Positions 31,704 to 40,608 of a stretch of 64,000 bases of DNA are shown one piece after another. Source of the stretch: JAVBKU01 sp031553875. Its GTDB lineage: Bacteria; Bacteroidota; Bacteroidia; Bacteroidales; Rikenellaceae. The notes beneath the pieces were generated by a model. It did no database searches and was not told the DNA's origin. It saw only the letters and a program-made list of their open reading frames with translations. The first letter of the stretch is position 1. Every line of letters begins with the position of its first letter. The DNA is taken from the NCBI GenBank assembly GCA_031553875.1, contig JAVBKU010000006.1, forward strand, positions 58,419 to 122,418, in the 5' to 3' direction. A program made the translations under genes and the position numbers.

Positions 31704-32447
31704 ATGAGCGTAGATCAGTACAAGAAAGAGATCGGGATGATGAACCTCGAGCGTCTAATCGAAACGAGAGAGGGTATTTCCGATAAAAAATTCCCCATTC
31801 CCGACAAGGAGTTGTTGGCTCGTTTCGAACAGCTTTACACAGGGGCTATCAATGACGTTATGCGTGAAATGTGCCTGCTGGACCAGGCCTTGCCCGGCCG
31901 CGTTAAGCCGCTCAGGGAGTATCAGTCGGTGGCGGGCTTCGCCTTTACCGTTAAGAGCGCGCCCAACGTGAAGATCCGCGGCGAGATGGAGTACCGCACC
32001 CAGATGCTCGACGAGATGAAGGAGGACGATTTCGTGGTGTGGGACACCAGCCGCGACGATAAAGCTACCCTCTGGGGCGGCGTGATGACGGCTACGGCCA
32101 AGGGCAAGAAGCTCAAGGCGGCCTGTATCGACGGCGGCATCCGCGACACACACCAGATACTCGACGCCAATTTCCCCGTATTCTACGAGTACCGCATCTC
32201 TAACGGCAGCCTCGGGCGCTGCCTGATAACCCACTACCAGATTCCCATCAAGATCGGCGACACGGTGATCAGGCCCGGCGACGTGGTGGTCGGCGATATC
32301 GACGGCGTGCTGGTGGTTCCCCGCGACATAGCCTACGACGTGCTTATCCGCGCCGAGGAGATACGCGAGAACGAGAACAAGATATTCTCATGGGTGCATA
32401 GCGGCGAAACTATCCACGAAATCACCAAGAAGGGCGGATATTTTTAA
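31704..32447 (+). CDS. RraA-like/HMG-CHA aldolase family protein
   Basis: The 247-residue protein has the RraA-type core: LYTGAINDVMREMCLLDQAL, a GGVMTATAKGKKLKAACIDG segment leading to GGIRDTHQI with the Arg-Asp pair that binds metal and substrate, and GDVVVGDIDGVLVVPRD. Family members cleave or decarboxylate oxo-acids such as HMG; others regulate RNase E. In this operon an aldolase or lyase step for a sugar acid is more likely. Confidence 0.78.
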   Translation: MSVDQYKKEIGMMNLERLIETREGISDKKFPIPDKELLARFEQLYTGAINDVMREMCLLDQALPGRVKPLREYQSVAGFAFTVKSAPNVKIRGEMEYRTQMLDEMKEDDFVVWDTSRDDKATLWGGVMTATAKGKKLKAACIDGGIRDTHQILDANFPVFYEYRISNGSLGRCLITHYQIPIKIGDTVIRPGDVVVGDIDGVLVVPRDIAYDVLIRAEEIRENENKIFSWVHSGETIHEITKKGGYF

Positions 32448-32480
32448 GCTCTAACACTGCATCCTCCGGGGTGATATTCT

Positions 32481-32547
32481 TCATCTCTGCGGCTGTGGGG
32501 TCGGCCGAAGGCCGAGCCGCAGAGATGAGCATCGCGGATTCGCGATG
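32481..32547. repeat. Palindromic intergenic repeat, copy 1
   Basis: An outer stem TCATCTCTGCGG/CCGCAGAGATGA encloses TCGGCCGAAGGCCGA and is followed by a second hairpin GCATCGCG/CGCGATG. The same element recurs at 63562. It lies between the RraA-like and lactonase genes. Confidence 0.8.
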
Positions 32548-32671
32548 TATGTATTTAAATGCAGTGCCCGTTTTCGGGCTGATTTTGTTAAGCTCGACTT
32601 ATTAATCGATAAAAGGGCCGGAATATCCGGTCCTTTTATTATTTTTACACTTTACAATAAATTTTCCCACC

Positions 32672-33709
32672 ATGGGCGACATTATTTCAGGGCTTATAAT
32701 GCTTATAGGCACATACACCAATAACGGCGAGAGCAAGGGTATCTACACCTATCGCTTCGACGAACTTTCGGGCATGGCGACGCCGCTGAGCAGCGCCTTT
32801 ACGCCCAACCCCTCGTTTGTGGCGGTCGCGGGCGACGTGGTCTATGCAGTGGCTGAGGCTCCGGCGGATACGGCCGGTGTGGCGGCGCTCTCACTTTCGC
32901 TCTCGGATGGCACGCTCAGGCCTTTGGGTGGGCGAAATATCAATGCCGGGGGGCCGTGCTATGTTACACACCTCGAAAAGATGGTCGTTACATCCAACTA
33001 CTCCGGCGGAAGCCTGTCGCTTGTCCCGCTCGATGGTAAGGGCCTGCTACAGCCCGCGAAGGAGGTACTGCAGTTCCACGGCACTGGCCCCGATCCCAAA
33101 CGCCAGACCAAATCCCACCTCCACTCCGCGCAACCCACCCCCGACGGTAAATACCTTATCGCCGCCGACCTGGGAGGGGACTGCCTCTACCGCCTTGAGA
33201 TCAAGGACGGGAGCGTGACCGATAAGCCCGCGGAGAAGATAACCCTGCCCACCGGTTCCGGTCCGCGCCACTTCACTTTCTCCCGCGACGGTCGTTATAT
33301 GTACCTTTTGAACGAGTTGTCGGGGTCGGTTATCGCATTCTCTTATAAGGATGGTGATCTGCGCCACATACAGGAGATACAGGCCGACACTCTTCACGCC
33401 CGGGGTAGCGCCGATATACACCTCAGCCCTGACGGGAAATTTCTTTACGCGAGCAACCGCCTCAAGGGCGACGGTATCGCCATATTCAGCGTCGACAGTT
33501 CTACGGGTATGCTCACGAAGGCCGGTTACCAACCCACGGGCATCCACCCCCGCAATTTCGCCATAACTCCTAACGGCCGTTATCTGCTGGTGGCCTGCCG
33601 GGAGGACAATATGATACAGGTCTTCTCCCGCGACCCGCAGACGGGCCTTTTGACCGATACGGGCAGAGGTATCGCCATCCCCCAGCCGGTGTGCGTTGTG
33701 TTCAGGTAG
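32672..33709 (+). CDS. Lactonase, seven-bladed beta-propeller (Pgl/YbhE type)
   Basis: The 345-residue protein shows repeating blades starting LIGTYTNNGESKGIYTYRFD, with NPSFVAVAGDVVYAVAE, TKSHLHSAQPTPDGKYLIAA, GSGPRHFTFSRDGRYMYLLN, ADIHLSPDGKFLYASNR and HPRNFAITPNGRYLLVACR. It hydrolyses sugar lactones. The true start may be the Met at 32699 (MLIGTYTNNG). No signal peptide is seen, so it likely acts in the cytoplasm on lactones formed by the neighbouring enzymes. Confidence 0.88.
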   Translation: MGDIISGLIMLIGTYTNNGESKGIYTYRFDELSGMATPLSSAFTPNPSFVAVAGDVVYAVAEAPADTAGVAALSLSLSDGTLRPLGGRNINAGGPCYVTHLEKMVVTSNYSGGSLSLVPLDGKGLLQPAKEVLQFHGTGPDPKRQTKSHLHSAQPTPDGKYLIAADLGGDCLYRLEIKDGSVTDKPAEKITLPTGSGPRHFTFSRDGRYMYLLNELSGSVIAFSYKDGDLRHIQEIQADTLHARGSADIHLSPDGKFLYASNRLKGDGIAIFSVDSSTGMLTKAGYQPTGIHPRNFAITPNGRYLLVACREDNMIQVFSRDPQTGLLTDTGRGIAIPQPVCVVFR

Positions 33710-33733
33710 TGTAAACCGAAACGATCAACCCCG

Positions 33734-35068
33734 ATGACCTTCAAGCGAATTTTATCGACTGCTCTCTGCGTGGCTCTGTGCTTAAGCGTCGCGGAGGCTA
33801 AAAAGAAAACTTCTGCCAAAACCACGGAGGAGCGTCCCACGGTATGCGTGTGGAATTTCGACAAAATGGTCGAGGCGCACGCCGATATCCGCAAGAACGG
33901 CGACCGCTCACAGTATAAAGCTTCGTATGACAGGCTGATAAGGGACGCAGATAAAATCCTTCCCGACACTCCCACCACCGTTATGGACGGTCTCGATAAA
34001 CGTCAGATTTCTCCCGGGATGGTAGGCGCTACCGCCCACGACTTTATGAATTCCAGCAAATACGTATGGCCTGATGGCAAGGGGTGGCTCGCCTCGGACG
34101 AGAAGCGTGGAGTGAATACCGACTGGCGGCTCTATTCGTCGACCCCGCAGGGTGTTATGCAGCGCAGGGTGGTGACCCTGGGGCTCGCATGGTTCTTCAC
34201 CGGCGACGAAAAATACGCACATAAAGCCATCGACCTTGCCCATGCATGGTATCTTGATCCGACAACGCGCATGAATCCCAACTATCAGTACGGCGTGGTG
34301 ATACCCGTAAAGGATACCCCCGGCAAGTTTACCACCAATTTTGCCGGCCTCATATTCTCCCACGAACAATTATACGCCATGGCCGGCCTGTCGCTTATAC
34401 GAGGCTCGAAGGCATATACCCCTGAGTTTGACAAGGGGATGCGGGCCTGGGCGTCGGAGCTGTACCGCTGGATGCTCACCCACGAATATGGCAAAGTGGA
34501 GGATAACTCCCGTAACAACCATGCCGTGGCCTACGACCAGACGATGCTCGCCCTCGCCCTGTTCACCGGCGACCGCTCCGAGGCCGAGCGTATCGTGGGC
34601 GCTTTCCCCGAGCGTAGGATATTTACCCATATCGAACCCAACGGCGAAATGCCCCGCGAAACCGCCCGCGAATCGGGGTTCCAGTACTCGCAATACAATC
34701 TGTGGCATTTTGTGGAGTTTTGCGATATGGCAATGGAGATCAACCCCAGACTCTACTACGCCAACAAGGACGGGCGCAGTATCGATGCTGCGCTGAAATT
34801 CCTCTTGCCGTTCCTTGACAAGCCCCTCGAAGATTGGCTCGCCACCACGGGCAAGGCGGGTAAGAATTTCAAGGAGTATACCAGCGGTATTTATGAATAC
34901 TCCCAGGTGAACATAGCCCGTATCGCTTATCGTGCGGCCTCTTTCTCGCCCGGGAACGGCTATATGGAGGCGTTCGAACGTTTCAGGTCGCAAATTGAAT
35001 CGGATCCCCGCTACTCCAAATACGCCTTCCATCTCGCTCCCGGATCGATACTTTATATTACAAAATAG
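33734..35068 (+). CDS. Alginate-lyase family polysaccharide lyase, copy 1
   Basis: The 444-residue protein has a signal peptide (RILSTALCVALCLSVAEA) and an alpha-toroid lyase domain. The Asn262-His263 pair in SRNNHAVAYDQ and downstream tyrosines (FQYSQYNLW) match the catalytic pattern of the alginate_lyase (PL5/PL38-like) superfamily, which cleaves uronic-acid polymers by beta-elimination. It is paired with a close paralogue 7 bases downstream. Substrate is not evident; alginate, glucuronan or related polymers are possible. Confidence 0.8.
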   Translation: MTFKRILSTALCVALCLSVAEAKKKTSAKTTEERPTVCVWNFDKMVEAHADIRKNGDRSQYKASYDRLIRDADKILPDTPTTVMDGLDKRQISPGMVGATAHDFMNSSKYVWPDGKGWLASDEKRGVNTDWRLYSSTPQGVMQRRVVTLGLAWFFTGDEKYAHKAIDLAHAWYLDPTTRMNPNYQYGVVIPVKDTPGKFTTNFAGLIFSHEQLYAMAGLSLIRGSKAYTPEFDKGMRAWASELYRWMLTHEYGKVEDNSRNNHAVAYDQTMLALALFTGDRSEAERIVGAFPERRIFTHIEPNGEMPRETARESGFQYSQYNLWHFVEFCDMAMEINPRLYYANKDGRSIDAALKFLLPFLDKPLEDWLATTGKAGKNFKEYTSGIYEYSQVNIARIAYRAASFSPGNGYMEAFERFRSQIESDPRYSKYAFHLAPGSILYITK

Positions 35069-35075
35069 CCCACAT

Positions 35076-36410
35076 ATGACCTTGAAAAGAATCTTATCGA
35101 CCCTACTCTGCGCAGCCCTGTGCTTCACTGCCGCAGAAGCTAAAAAGAAAAGTCCTGCCAAAACCTCGGAAGAGCGTCCCGCGGTGTGTGTGTGGAACTT
35201 CGACAAAATGGTCGAAGCCCGTGCTGACATCCGTAAAAACGACGACCGCTCGCAGTACAAAGCCCCCTATGACAGGCTCATAGCCACGGCGGATAAGCTG
35301 ATGAGCGCGAAGCCCGTGACGGTGATGGATAACGACGCCAACCGCCTCGTGAAACCCGAGATGCTGGGGGCAAGCAAGCATGATTATATCAACACCAGCA
35401 AGTATGTGTGGCCCGACGGCAAGGGATGGCTCGCCACCGACGAAAAGAAAGGTGTTAACACCGACTGGAGGAACTACTCCTCGGCGGGCCAGAGCCAACT
35501 CGAGTACCGTCTGAAGACACTCGGCCTGGCCTATTTTTTCTCCGGGGATGAAAAGTACGCCGAGAAAGCCGTGGAGTTCGCCCGGGTGTGGTATCTCGAC
35601 CTCGAAACACGCATGAATCCCCACTATCGCTATGGCGCGGTATATCCCGTGAAGGATCAACCCGGAGTGTACGAGGAGAGGCCCGTGGGGCTTATCAACG
35701 CTCATAACCAGACCTATGCCATGGCGGGATTGTCGCTCATACGCGCCTCTAAGGCCTACACTCCCGAATTCGACAAGGGTATGAGGGAGTGGGTGGGGCA
35801 ACTCTACACATGGATGACCACCTCCGCTTTCGGTCTGAATGAAGCCAAGGGCAACAGCAATCGCTCCGTGGCCTACGACCAGGTGGTGCTGTCGCTGGCC
35901 CTGTTCATGGGTTACGACGCCGAGGCCAGGCGTATCGTGGACACATTCCCCGAACGCAGGATATTCCGCCTGATAGAGCCCAATGGCGAGCAGCCCGTGG
36001 AGACGTGGCGTACTTCGGGCTATCACTATTCCGAGTACAACATCACGCACCTGCTTGAGATCTGCAATATGGCCATGGAGATTGCCCCCCGGCTCTATTA
36101 TGCCGATAAGGAGGGCCGCAGTATCGAGAACGGGCTGAAATTCCTGCTCCCCTACCTGTGCGGTCCCCGCGAGGCGTGGCTGGCCACCACGGGCAAGAAG
36201 GGTAAAAATTTCACGGAATACGCCGACGGCACCTTTGAGTCCACCCAGATAAAGGTGGCCTGTGCCGCCTACCGCGCCCACTCTTTCTCTCCCCAGAGCG
36301 AATTTATGGAAGTTTTCGAAAAACAGAAGAAAGCGGCCATGTCGGAGGAGCGTTACGCGAAATATCGCTACTATCTCAACGATAGCGCCATTCTTTATAT
36401 AACCCAATAG
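35076..36410 (+). CDS. Alginate-lyase family protein, copy 2, His replaced
   Basis: From the ATG at 35076 this is also 444 residues, with nearly the same signal peptide and first 60 residues as copy 1. The aligned catalytic site reads NSNRSVAYDQ, so Asn262 is kept and His263 is Arg. FHYSEYN-type aromatic residues (YHYSEYNIT) remain. It may have lost lyase activity, changed substrate, or serve as a binding protein. The near-identical N-termini point to tandem duplication. Confidence 0.8.
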   Translation: MTLKRILSTLLCAALCFTAAEAKKKSPAKTSEERPAVCVWNFDKMVEARADIRKNDDRSQYKAPYDRLIATADKLMSAKPVTVMDNDANRLVKPEMLGASKHDYINTSKYVWPDGKGWLATDEKKGVNTDWRNYSSAGQSQLEYRLKTLGLAYFFSGDEKYAEKAVEFARVWYLDLETRMNPHYRYGAVYPVKDQPGVYEERPVGLINAHNQTYAMAGLSLIRASKAYTPEFDKGMREWVGQLYTWMTTSAFGLNEAKGNSNRSVAYDQVVLSLALFMGYDAEARRIVDTFPERRIFRLIEPNGEQPVETWRTSGYHYSEYNITHLLEICNMAMEIAPRLYYADKEGRSIENGLKFLLPYLCGPREAWLATTGKKGKNFTEYADGTFESTQIKVACAAYRAHSFSPQSEFMEVFEKQKKAAMSEERYAKYRYYLNDSAILYITQ

Positions 36411-36463
36411 CCGGATTAAGAGGCCTTTGTAATATTATCGTTAACTATAAGCATTAAATTATT

Positions 36464-38491
36464 ATGATTAAAGATAGGTTATTATTGCTTCCTATGGTTT
36501 GTTTTATCCTCTTCGGGTGTTCGTCCAAGGGCACGTTGATAGAGAAAGAATTGGGTATCGTTCCCTATCCCAAAGAGATTTCTGTTTACGACCGCCAGCT
36601 TACCCTCGATCCCCCCCGTATAGGTATAGGGGCGGGCGAGGGGACCGAAGCTTTCGCCGGCGTTATACGCGACGATATCTACCGCCTTTGCGGGGTTACT
36701 CCTGCCGTCGATGCGCCTGTAGCCATCACCCTCTCGCTCGATAAGTCTCTCGCCGACGAGGAATATACGCTCGATGTGAATAACAAGGGGATTAAGATCA
36801 AAGGAGGCAGCTACGCCGCCGTATCGTTCGGGTGGAGCACCGTGCTCCAGGCTGCGGAAACGAGTCAGGGTAGCTTCGCTATAAATACTATGGAGGTCAG
36901 GGACTTCCCGGATCTGTCGTACCGTGGATTTATGCTCGACCTCGTCAACCAATTCCATGAGGCGCAGACGGTGAAGCACATGATCGACCTTGCCCGATGG
37001 AATAAGATCAATTATCTGCACCTGCATCTCAACGACAATGCCCGCAATGTCTTCCCCACCAAGCTTTTCCCCAAGAGCCTCAAAGAGGGCGAATACTATA
37101 CTCAGGAGCAGATGCGCGACATTATAGAATATGCCGAAATGCGCGGACTCACGGTGATCCCCGAGGTGGACGGCCCCGGGCATTCGCGGGTGCTACGCGA
37201 GGCATATCCGGAGATCTTCGGCGACGAGAAATTGATGGTCGTGAACCTCGCCAGCGATAAGGCGATCGAGGCCATGAAACAACTAAGCAGGGAAGTTTTC
37301 GAGATGTTCCCTAATTCGCCATACTACCATATCGGGGCCGACGAGGTGTGTCTCACGGAGCTCGCCAAGCTTCCCGAAGCGCAGTCGCGCGTTAAGGAGA
37401 GAGGGTATAAGGACGTCCACGATCTCTACCTCGAATATATCGTCACGATGCACGAGCTGGTCAAGTCGATGGGCAAGCAGACACTCGTGTGGGAGGGCTT
37501 CGGTAGCGATTCGGAATCTGCGGTCAAGATACCGAAAGATATAATCGTCTGCGTGTTCGAGACTCTCTACCAGCGTCCCGACTCTCTGGCAAGGCAGGGA
37601 TTCAGACTGATAAACACCTCATGGGAACCTATTTACGTAGTATACTGCCCACGCTGGATGCCGGACAGGGTGTACGATTGGAACTACTATACATGGGATA
37701 ACTGGTGGGATGCCGCCCCCGCCGGCAAGGAGCCCATAGTGCTGGATGACGTTGACCGTAAAAAGGTGATGGGAGGTCAGTTCTGTTCATGGGAGCTCGG
37801 CGAGGATGCGGAATATCCGGCCCTCTCGAAGCGTCTTGCCACCTTCTGCGAGGTGTCATGGGATACTCTCAAGTGTGGCGGTTACAGCGCCTTCGACCCT
37901 CGTCTGAATGCCAGTGAGGAGAAATTCCGTAATATGGCTTATCCATTCGAGGTCTCGGGGGACAACTTCACAGATAGGAACTATAACGGCGAATACCATA
38001 ACTGGGAGAATTACTTTGCCGCGCCGCTCACCCTTTCCATAAAATCGCGCCTTGCTGACGCTCAGTTGCGATATACCACCGACGGCTCGTTCCCCACGGC
38101 CTCGTCGCCGCTTATGCCCGACAGCATTATCCTGAGTAAGTCCACCATGGTGAAGGTGGCCCAATACGCTCCGGATGGGCGCCTACTCTCCTATAGCCCC
38201 GTTCTTTATGAAAATAAACCCGTGAAGGTGGAACTTATCCGCGAAGATGGCGGCGGAAATGACGTATGGCACCAGATGGCCTTCGTAGATTCGATGGCGG
38301 TGCGTCTGAGTACTCCGCTGAAGGAGGGTACGATCCGCTACACCCTCGACGGCTCCGTTCCGACCGCCCGCAGTCGTGCCTATACGAGCGAGTTTACGAT
38401 GGATAGATCGTTCGACCTGCGCGTCCGCTACTTCGGTGCGGATGGCCAGCCCGTGGGTGAAGAACGCAACCTCAATCTGAAGAAACGATAG
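36464..38491 (+). CDS. GH20 beta-N-acetylhexosaminidase, lipoprotein
   Basis: The 675-residue protein starts with a lipoprotein signal (lipobox LFGC, Cys 19). The GH20 barrel includes SYRGFMLDLVNQFHEAQTVK, EVDGPGHSRVLREAYPE and the catalytic Asp293-Glu294 pair in YYHIGADEVCL. The C-terminus has two beta-sandwich repeats (LRYTTDGSFPT and IRYTLDGSVPT) of the chitobiase C type. It removes terminal GlcNAc or GalNAc from glycans at the cell surface or periplasm. Confidence 0.9.
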   Translation: MIKDRLLLLPMVCFILFGCSSKGTLIEKELGIVPYPKEISVYDRQLTLDPPRIGIGAGEGTEAFAGVIRDDIYRLCGVTPAVDAPVAITLSLDKSLADEEYTLDVNNKGIKIKGGSYAAVSFGWSTVLQAAETSQGSFAINTMEVRDFPDLSYRGFMLDLVNQFHEAQTVKHMIDLARWNKINYLHLHLNDNARNVFPTKLFPKSLKEGEYYTQEQMRDIIEYAEMRGLTVIPEVDGPGHSRVLREAYPEIFGDEKLMVVNLASDKAIEAMKQLSREVFEMFPNSPYYHIGADEVCLTELAKLPEAQSRVKERGYKDVHDLYLEYIVTMHELVKSMGKQTLVWEGFGSDSESAVKIPKDIIVCVFETLYQRPDSLARQGFRLINTSWEPIYVVYCPRWMPDRVYDWNYYTWDNWWDAAPAGKEPIVLDDVDRKKVMGGQFCSWELGEDAEYPALSKRLATFCEVSWDTLKCGGYSAFDPRLNASEEKFRNMAYPFEVSGDNFTDRNYNGEYHNWENYFAAPLTLSIKSRLADAQLRYTTDGSFPTASSPLMPDSIILSKSTMVKVAQYAPDGRLLSYSPVLYENKPVKVELIREDGGGNDVWHQMAFVDSMAVRLSTPLKEGTIRYTLDGSVPTARSRAYTSEFTMDRSFDLRVRYFGADGQPVGEERNLNLKKR

Positions 38492-38505
38492 CCGGTACTA
38501 TAAAC

Positions 38506-38534
38506 AACGCCGCCCCGTAAAAGGGGGGGGCGTT
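38506..38534 (+). terminator. Terminator after GH20 gene
   Basis: AACGCCGCCCC and GGGGGGGGCGTT form a long G+C stem with a GTAAAA loop, 15 bases after the GH20 stop codon. It may also serve the convergent gene. Confidence 0.7.
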
Positions 38535-38706
38535 GACGTTTCTGATTACGAGGGGCAGGCGAGGCCCGCAGGTTCTTAATGAAATTTACACTTGGCGGGC
38601 CAGGTTTATTTGCCATAAGTATTTCATTAAGGATATTTATGCGTTTAATAACGCCTCGACCTGGTCTGTTACAGGGTTAGACTTAAATACTGGTAAGCGG
38701 GGAAAA

Positions 38707-39816
38707 TCATTTCCCCCATTCAGACAATAATCGGAAGAAGCCCTCTTTCCTTTTACTCGAGATCCCCCAGTTTACGGGGATACTTTGATAGCCGTCGTCG
38801 AAACCTTCGTTTTCCATCCGGAAATCGAAATATCCCCATGAGGCCCCGACGCTGGTGGCCGCGATGAAATTGTTCATCGGACTGTCAAAATCGAAATGAT
38901 CATCTTCGTTATATACAATAGGTTTGGGGGTATACGCGACCGACTGTCGTACTTTATTGACATGCCCTACAATGCCTTCGGGGTTATGTATTCCGTTGCC
39001 GTGGAGCAGAATGAAGTCGGATTCTTCGATAACTTTATCCGGAGGGATATGTCCGCCTCCGAAACTGGTACCGACTAGAAGCCTGTTGCCGTCGTGTGTC
39101 AAAGATTTCGCGTAACGGATTAATTCGTGTACTCCGTCAGGCAACAGAAGCTCCTGTTCGTAATAATTGGATTCATTGTTAATCTCTATGAGAACATTTC
39201 CGTATCCTTTCTTCAAAACCCAGTAAACAGTATTTTTTATACCGTTTTTAATAGAGGTCTCCCCTCTTTGGTGTTCCTGTCCGAAATAATAAATGCCGAG
39301 TATTACCGCCATCTCCAATTTATCGGCTTTATCCAGTATCTTTTCCAACCTGTTTAAATACGCCTCCCTCAGATTCCCATCATCGTCAATGGCCGAGTTA
39401 ATCCACGGCTGTATTCTGCAATTTCCCCTTTCCCTGTGGATGGAATAGCCTTCGGGGCTGCCTCCCTGCATATTAATGGTAAATGCCAACAACCCGTTAT
39501 CGCGCCACAGTTTCATGTTCTCTACGAACTCATCCGTGTTACGTTGCGCACTCCATTCACCTGTATCCGGATAAGCCCACCATTGAGAAGTCGAATCGTT
39601 GAGGTCGTCGAAAATACCGTTCACCATACGTGAATTAGGTAGTAATCCTTCAATGGGGTAACCACGCCATGTTTTACCTTTAAAGGTATATTCGCCGTTG
39701 ATAAGAAATTTTTCTCCCTGTATCTTAACTTTTGTATCGTGATCTCCCGATTTCGAGCAACCAGCCAGGCAGATTATCAATGATATGGCGACTGATGTAA
39801 AAACGTAATGTTTCAT
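38707..39816 (-). CDS. GH-A clan glycoside hydrolase-like lipoprotein
   Basis: The 369-residue protein has a lipoprotein signal (lipobox LAGC) and a TIM-barrel pattern: WRDNGLLAFTINMQGGSPEG, an acid/base candidate in VLIEINNESNYYEQ (Asn-Glu) and a nucleophile candidate Glu in KPIVYNEDDHFDF. This fits clan GH-A (GH5-like), without a firm family. The gene is visibly AT-richer than its neighbours, which suggests later acquisition. Confidence 0.65.
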   Translation of the reverse strand: MKHYVFTSVAISLIICLAGCSKSGDHDTKVKIQGEKFLINGEYTFKGKTWRGYPIEGLLPNSRMVNGIFDDLNDSTSQWWAYPDTGEWSAQRNTDEFVENMKLWRDNGLLAFTINMQGGSPEGYSIHRERGNCRIQPWINSAIDDDGNLREAYLNRLEKILDKADKLEMAVILGIYYFGQEHQRGETSIKNGIKNTVYWVLKKGYGNVLIEINNESNYYEQELLLPDGVHELIRYAKSLTHDGNRLLVGTSFGGGHIPPDKVIEESDFILLHGNGIHNPEGIVGHVNKVRQSVAYTPKPIVYNEDDHFDFDSPMNNFIAATSVGASWGYFDFRMENEGFDDGYQSIPVNWGISSKRKEGFFRLLSEWGK

Positions 39817-39983
39817 ATTTCCGGTTATTATTGTTCGTATCAGAACAAATTTAGAAGTTAAACATATTTTTTCCTAAAATATCGTTGTTTATACCTTAAG
39901 TAAGTCCTGCGAGGTTGTCTGTAAACTGGGTATACGCTGTTCTTCAATCAGCTGGGTGTTTGGTGGAACAGACGGTAAAACAA

Positions 39984-40015
39984 AACGGGCAATGATCTGA
40001 TAATCATCACCCGTT
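39984..40015 (-). terminator. ssrA terminator
   Basis: Just beyond the tmRNA 3' end, AACGGG/CCCGTT and ATGAT/ATCAT arms form a stem with a TTTTGTTTT tail on the minus strand. Confidence 0.75.
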
Positions 40016-40017
40016 TG

Positions 40018-40416
40018 TGGAGCTGGAGGGAGTTGAACCCTCGTCCAAACAAGGAACCCGAGAGCTTTCTACACGCTTAGTCTCCGCTTGATCCTCCTGC
40101 CGGTCCCTGGTGTGAGACAACCCAGAACCGGCCCCAGCCTGTTAAATTTCGCCAAGGGTCACAGACTTCCCCACGGCTATCCCCTTAAAAGATGATACCC
40201 TGTACGCTCCGCGGCAAGAGGCCGTCCGCTCGGCAGGGTACTCGTTCCCTTGCCACCTGGGGCAGGGAATTAAGCAATTTTACTTGGTAAAATTAAGCAG
40301 CGAGTGCGTAGCTATTATTGCCATTTGTAGTTTGAATGTTGATATTTACGAGCTCCCATACAACGCTCGGCGTGCTTACTGTCAGACTCTGCCTGCTGTC
40401 AAAACCGGTCAGCCCC
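40018..40416 (-). ncRNA. ssrA: tmRNA
   Basis: The minus strand starts GGGGCTGACCGGTTTTGACA and ends GGGTTCAACTCCCTCCAGCT plus CCA-less ACA, giving the tRNA-like domain (acceptor GGGGCTG with CAGCTCC and a T arm). The tag frame reads GNNSYALAA and stops at TAA, so the full tag is likely A-GNNSYALAA. It rescues stalled ribosomes with SmpB. Size (about 399 bases) is normal. Confidence 0.95.
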
Positions 40417-40471
40417 TTGGAGTTAGCTTTCTCTCCCGCGTGGCAATCCGCGGGGAGGGATGTTACTGGTG

Positions 40472-40479
40472 CAAAGATA
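40472..40479 (-). promoter_or_regulatory. ssrA promoter -7 box
   Basis: TATCTTTG on the minus strand lies 55 bases upstream of the tmRNA 5' end. Between them a CTCCCCGCG/CGCGGGAG hairpin could form the precursor leader. Confidence 0.6.
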
Positions 40480-40558
40480 GCGAAATTTATGTGGGAAATA
40501 TTGTGTTGGCACTAAAAACAATCTTGTATCTCTTTGGAGGGTGCCGAGGCAACCACCT

Positions 40559-40602
40559 GCCGCCGCCCCAGACGTGTAGCGTCTCGGCCGAGGGGCGGCG
40601 GC
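40559..40602 (-). terminator. Terminator after GH16 gene
   Basis: GCCGCCGCCCC and GGGGCGGCGGC form a very strong stem enclosing AGACG/CGTCT. It starts just past the GH16 stop. The minus-strand tail is weak in T. Confidence 0.65.
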
Positions 40603-40608
40603 AAAGTT

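Noticed and set aside
35103..36407. 434-codon minus-strand frame
   Set aside because: Mirror frame of the second alginate-lyase family gene.
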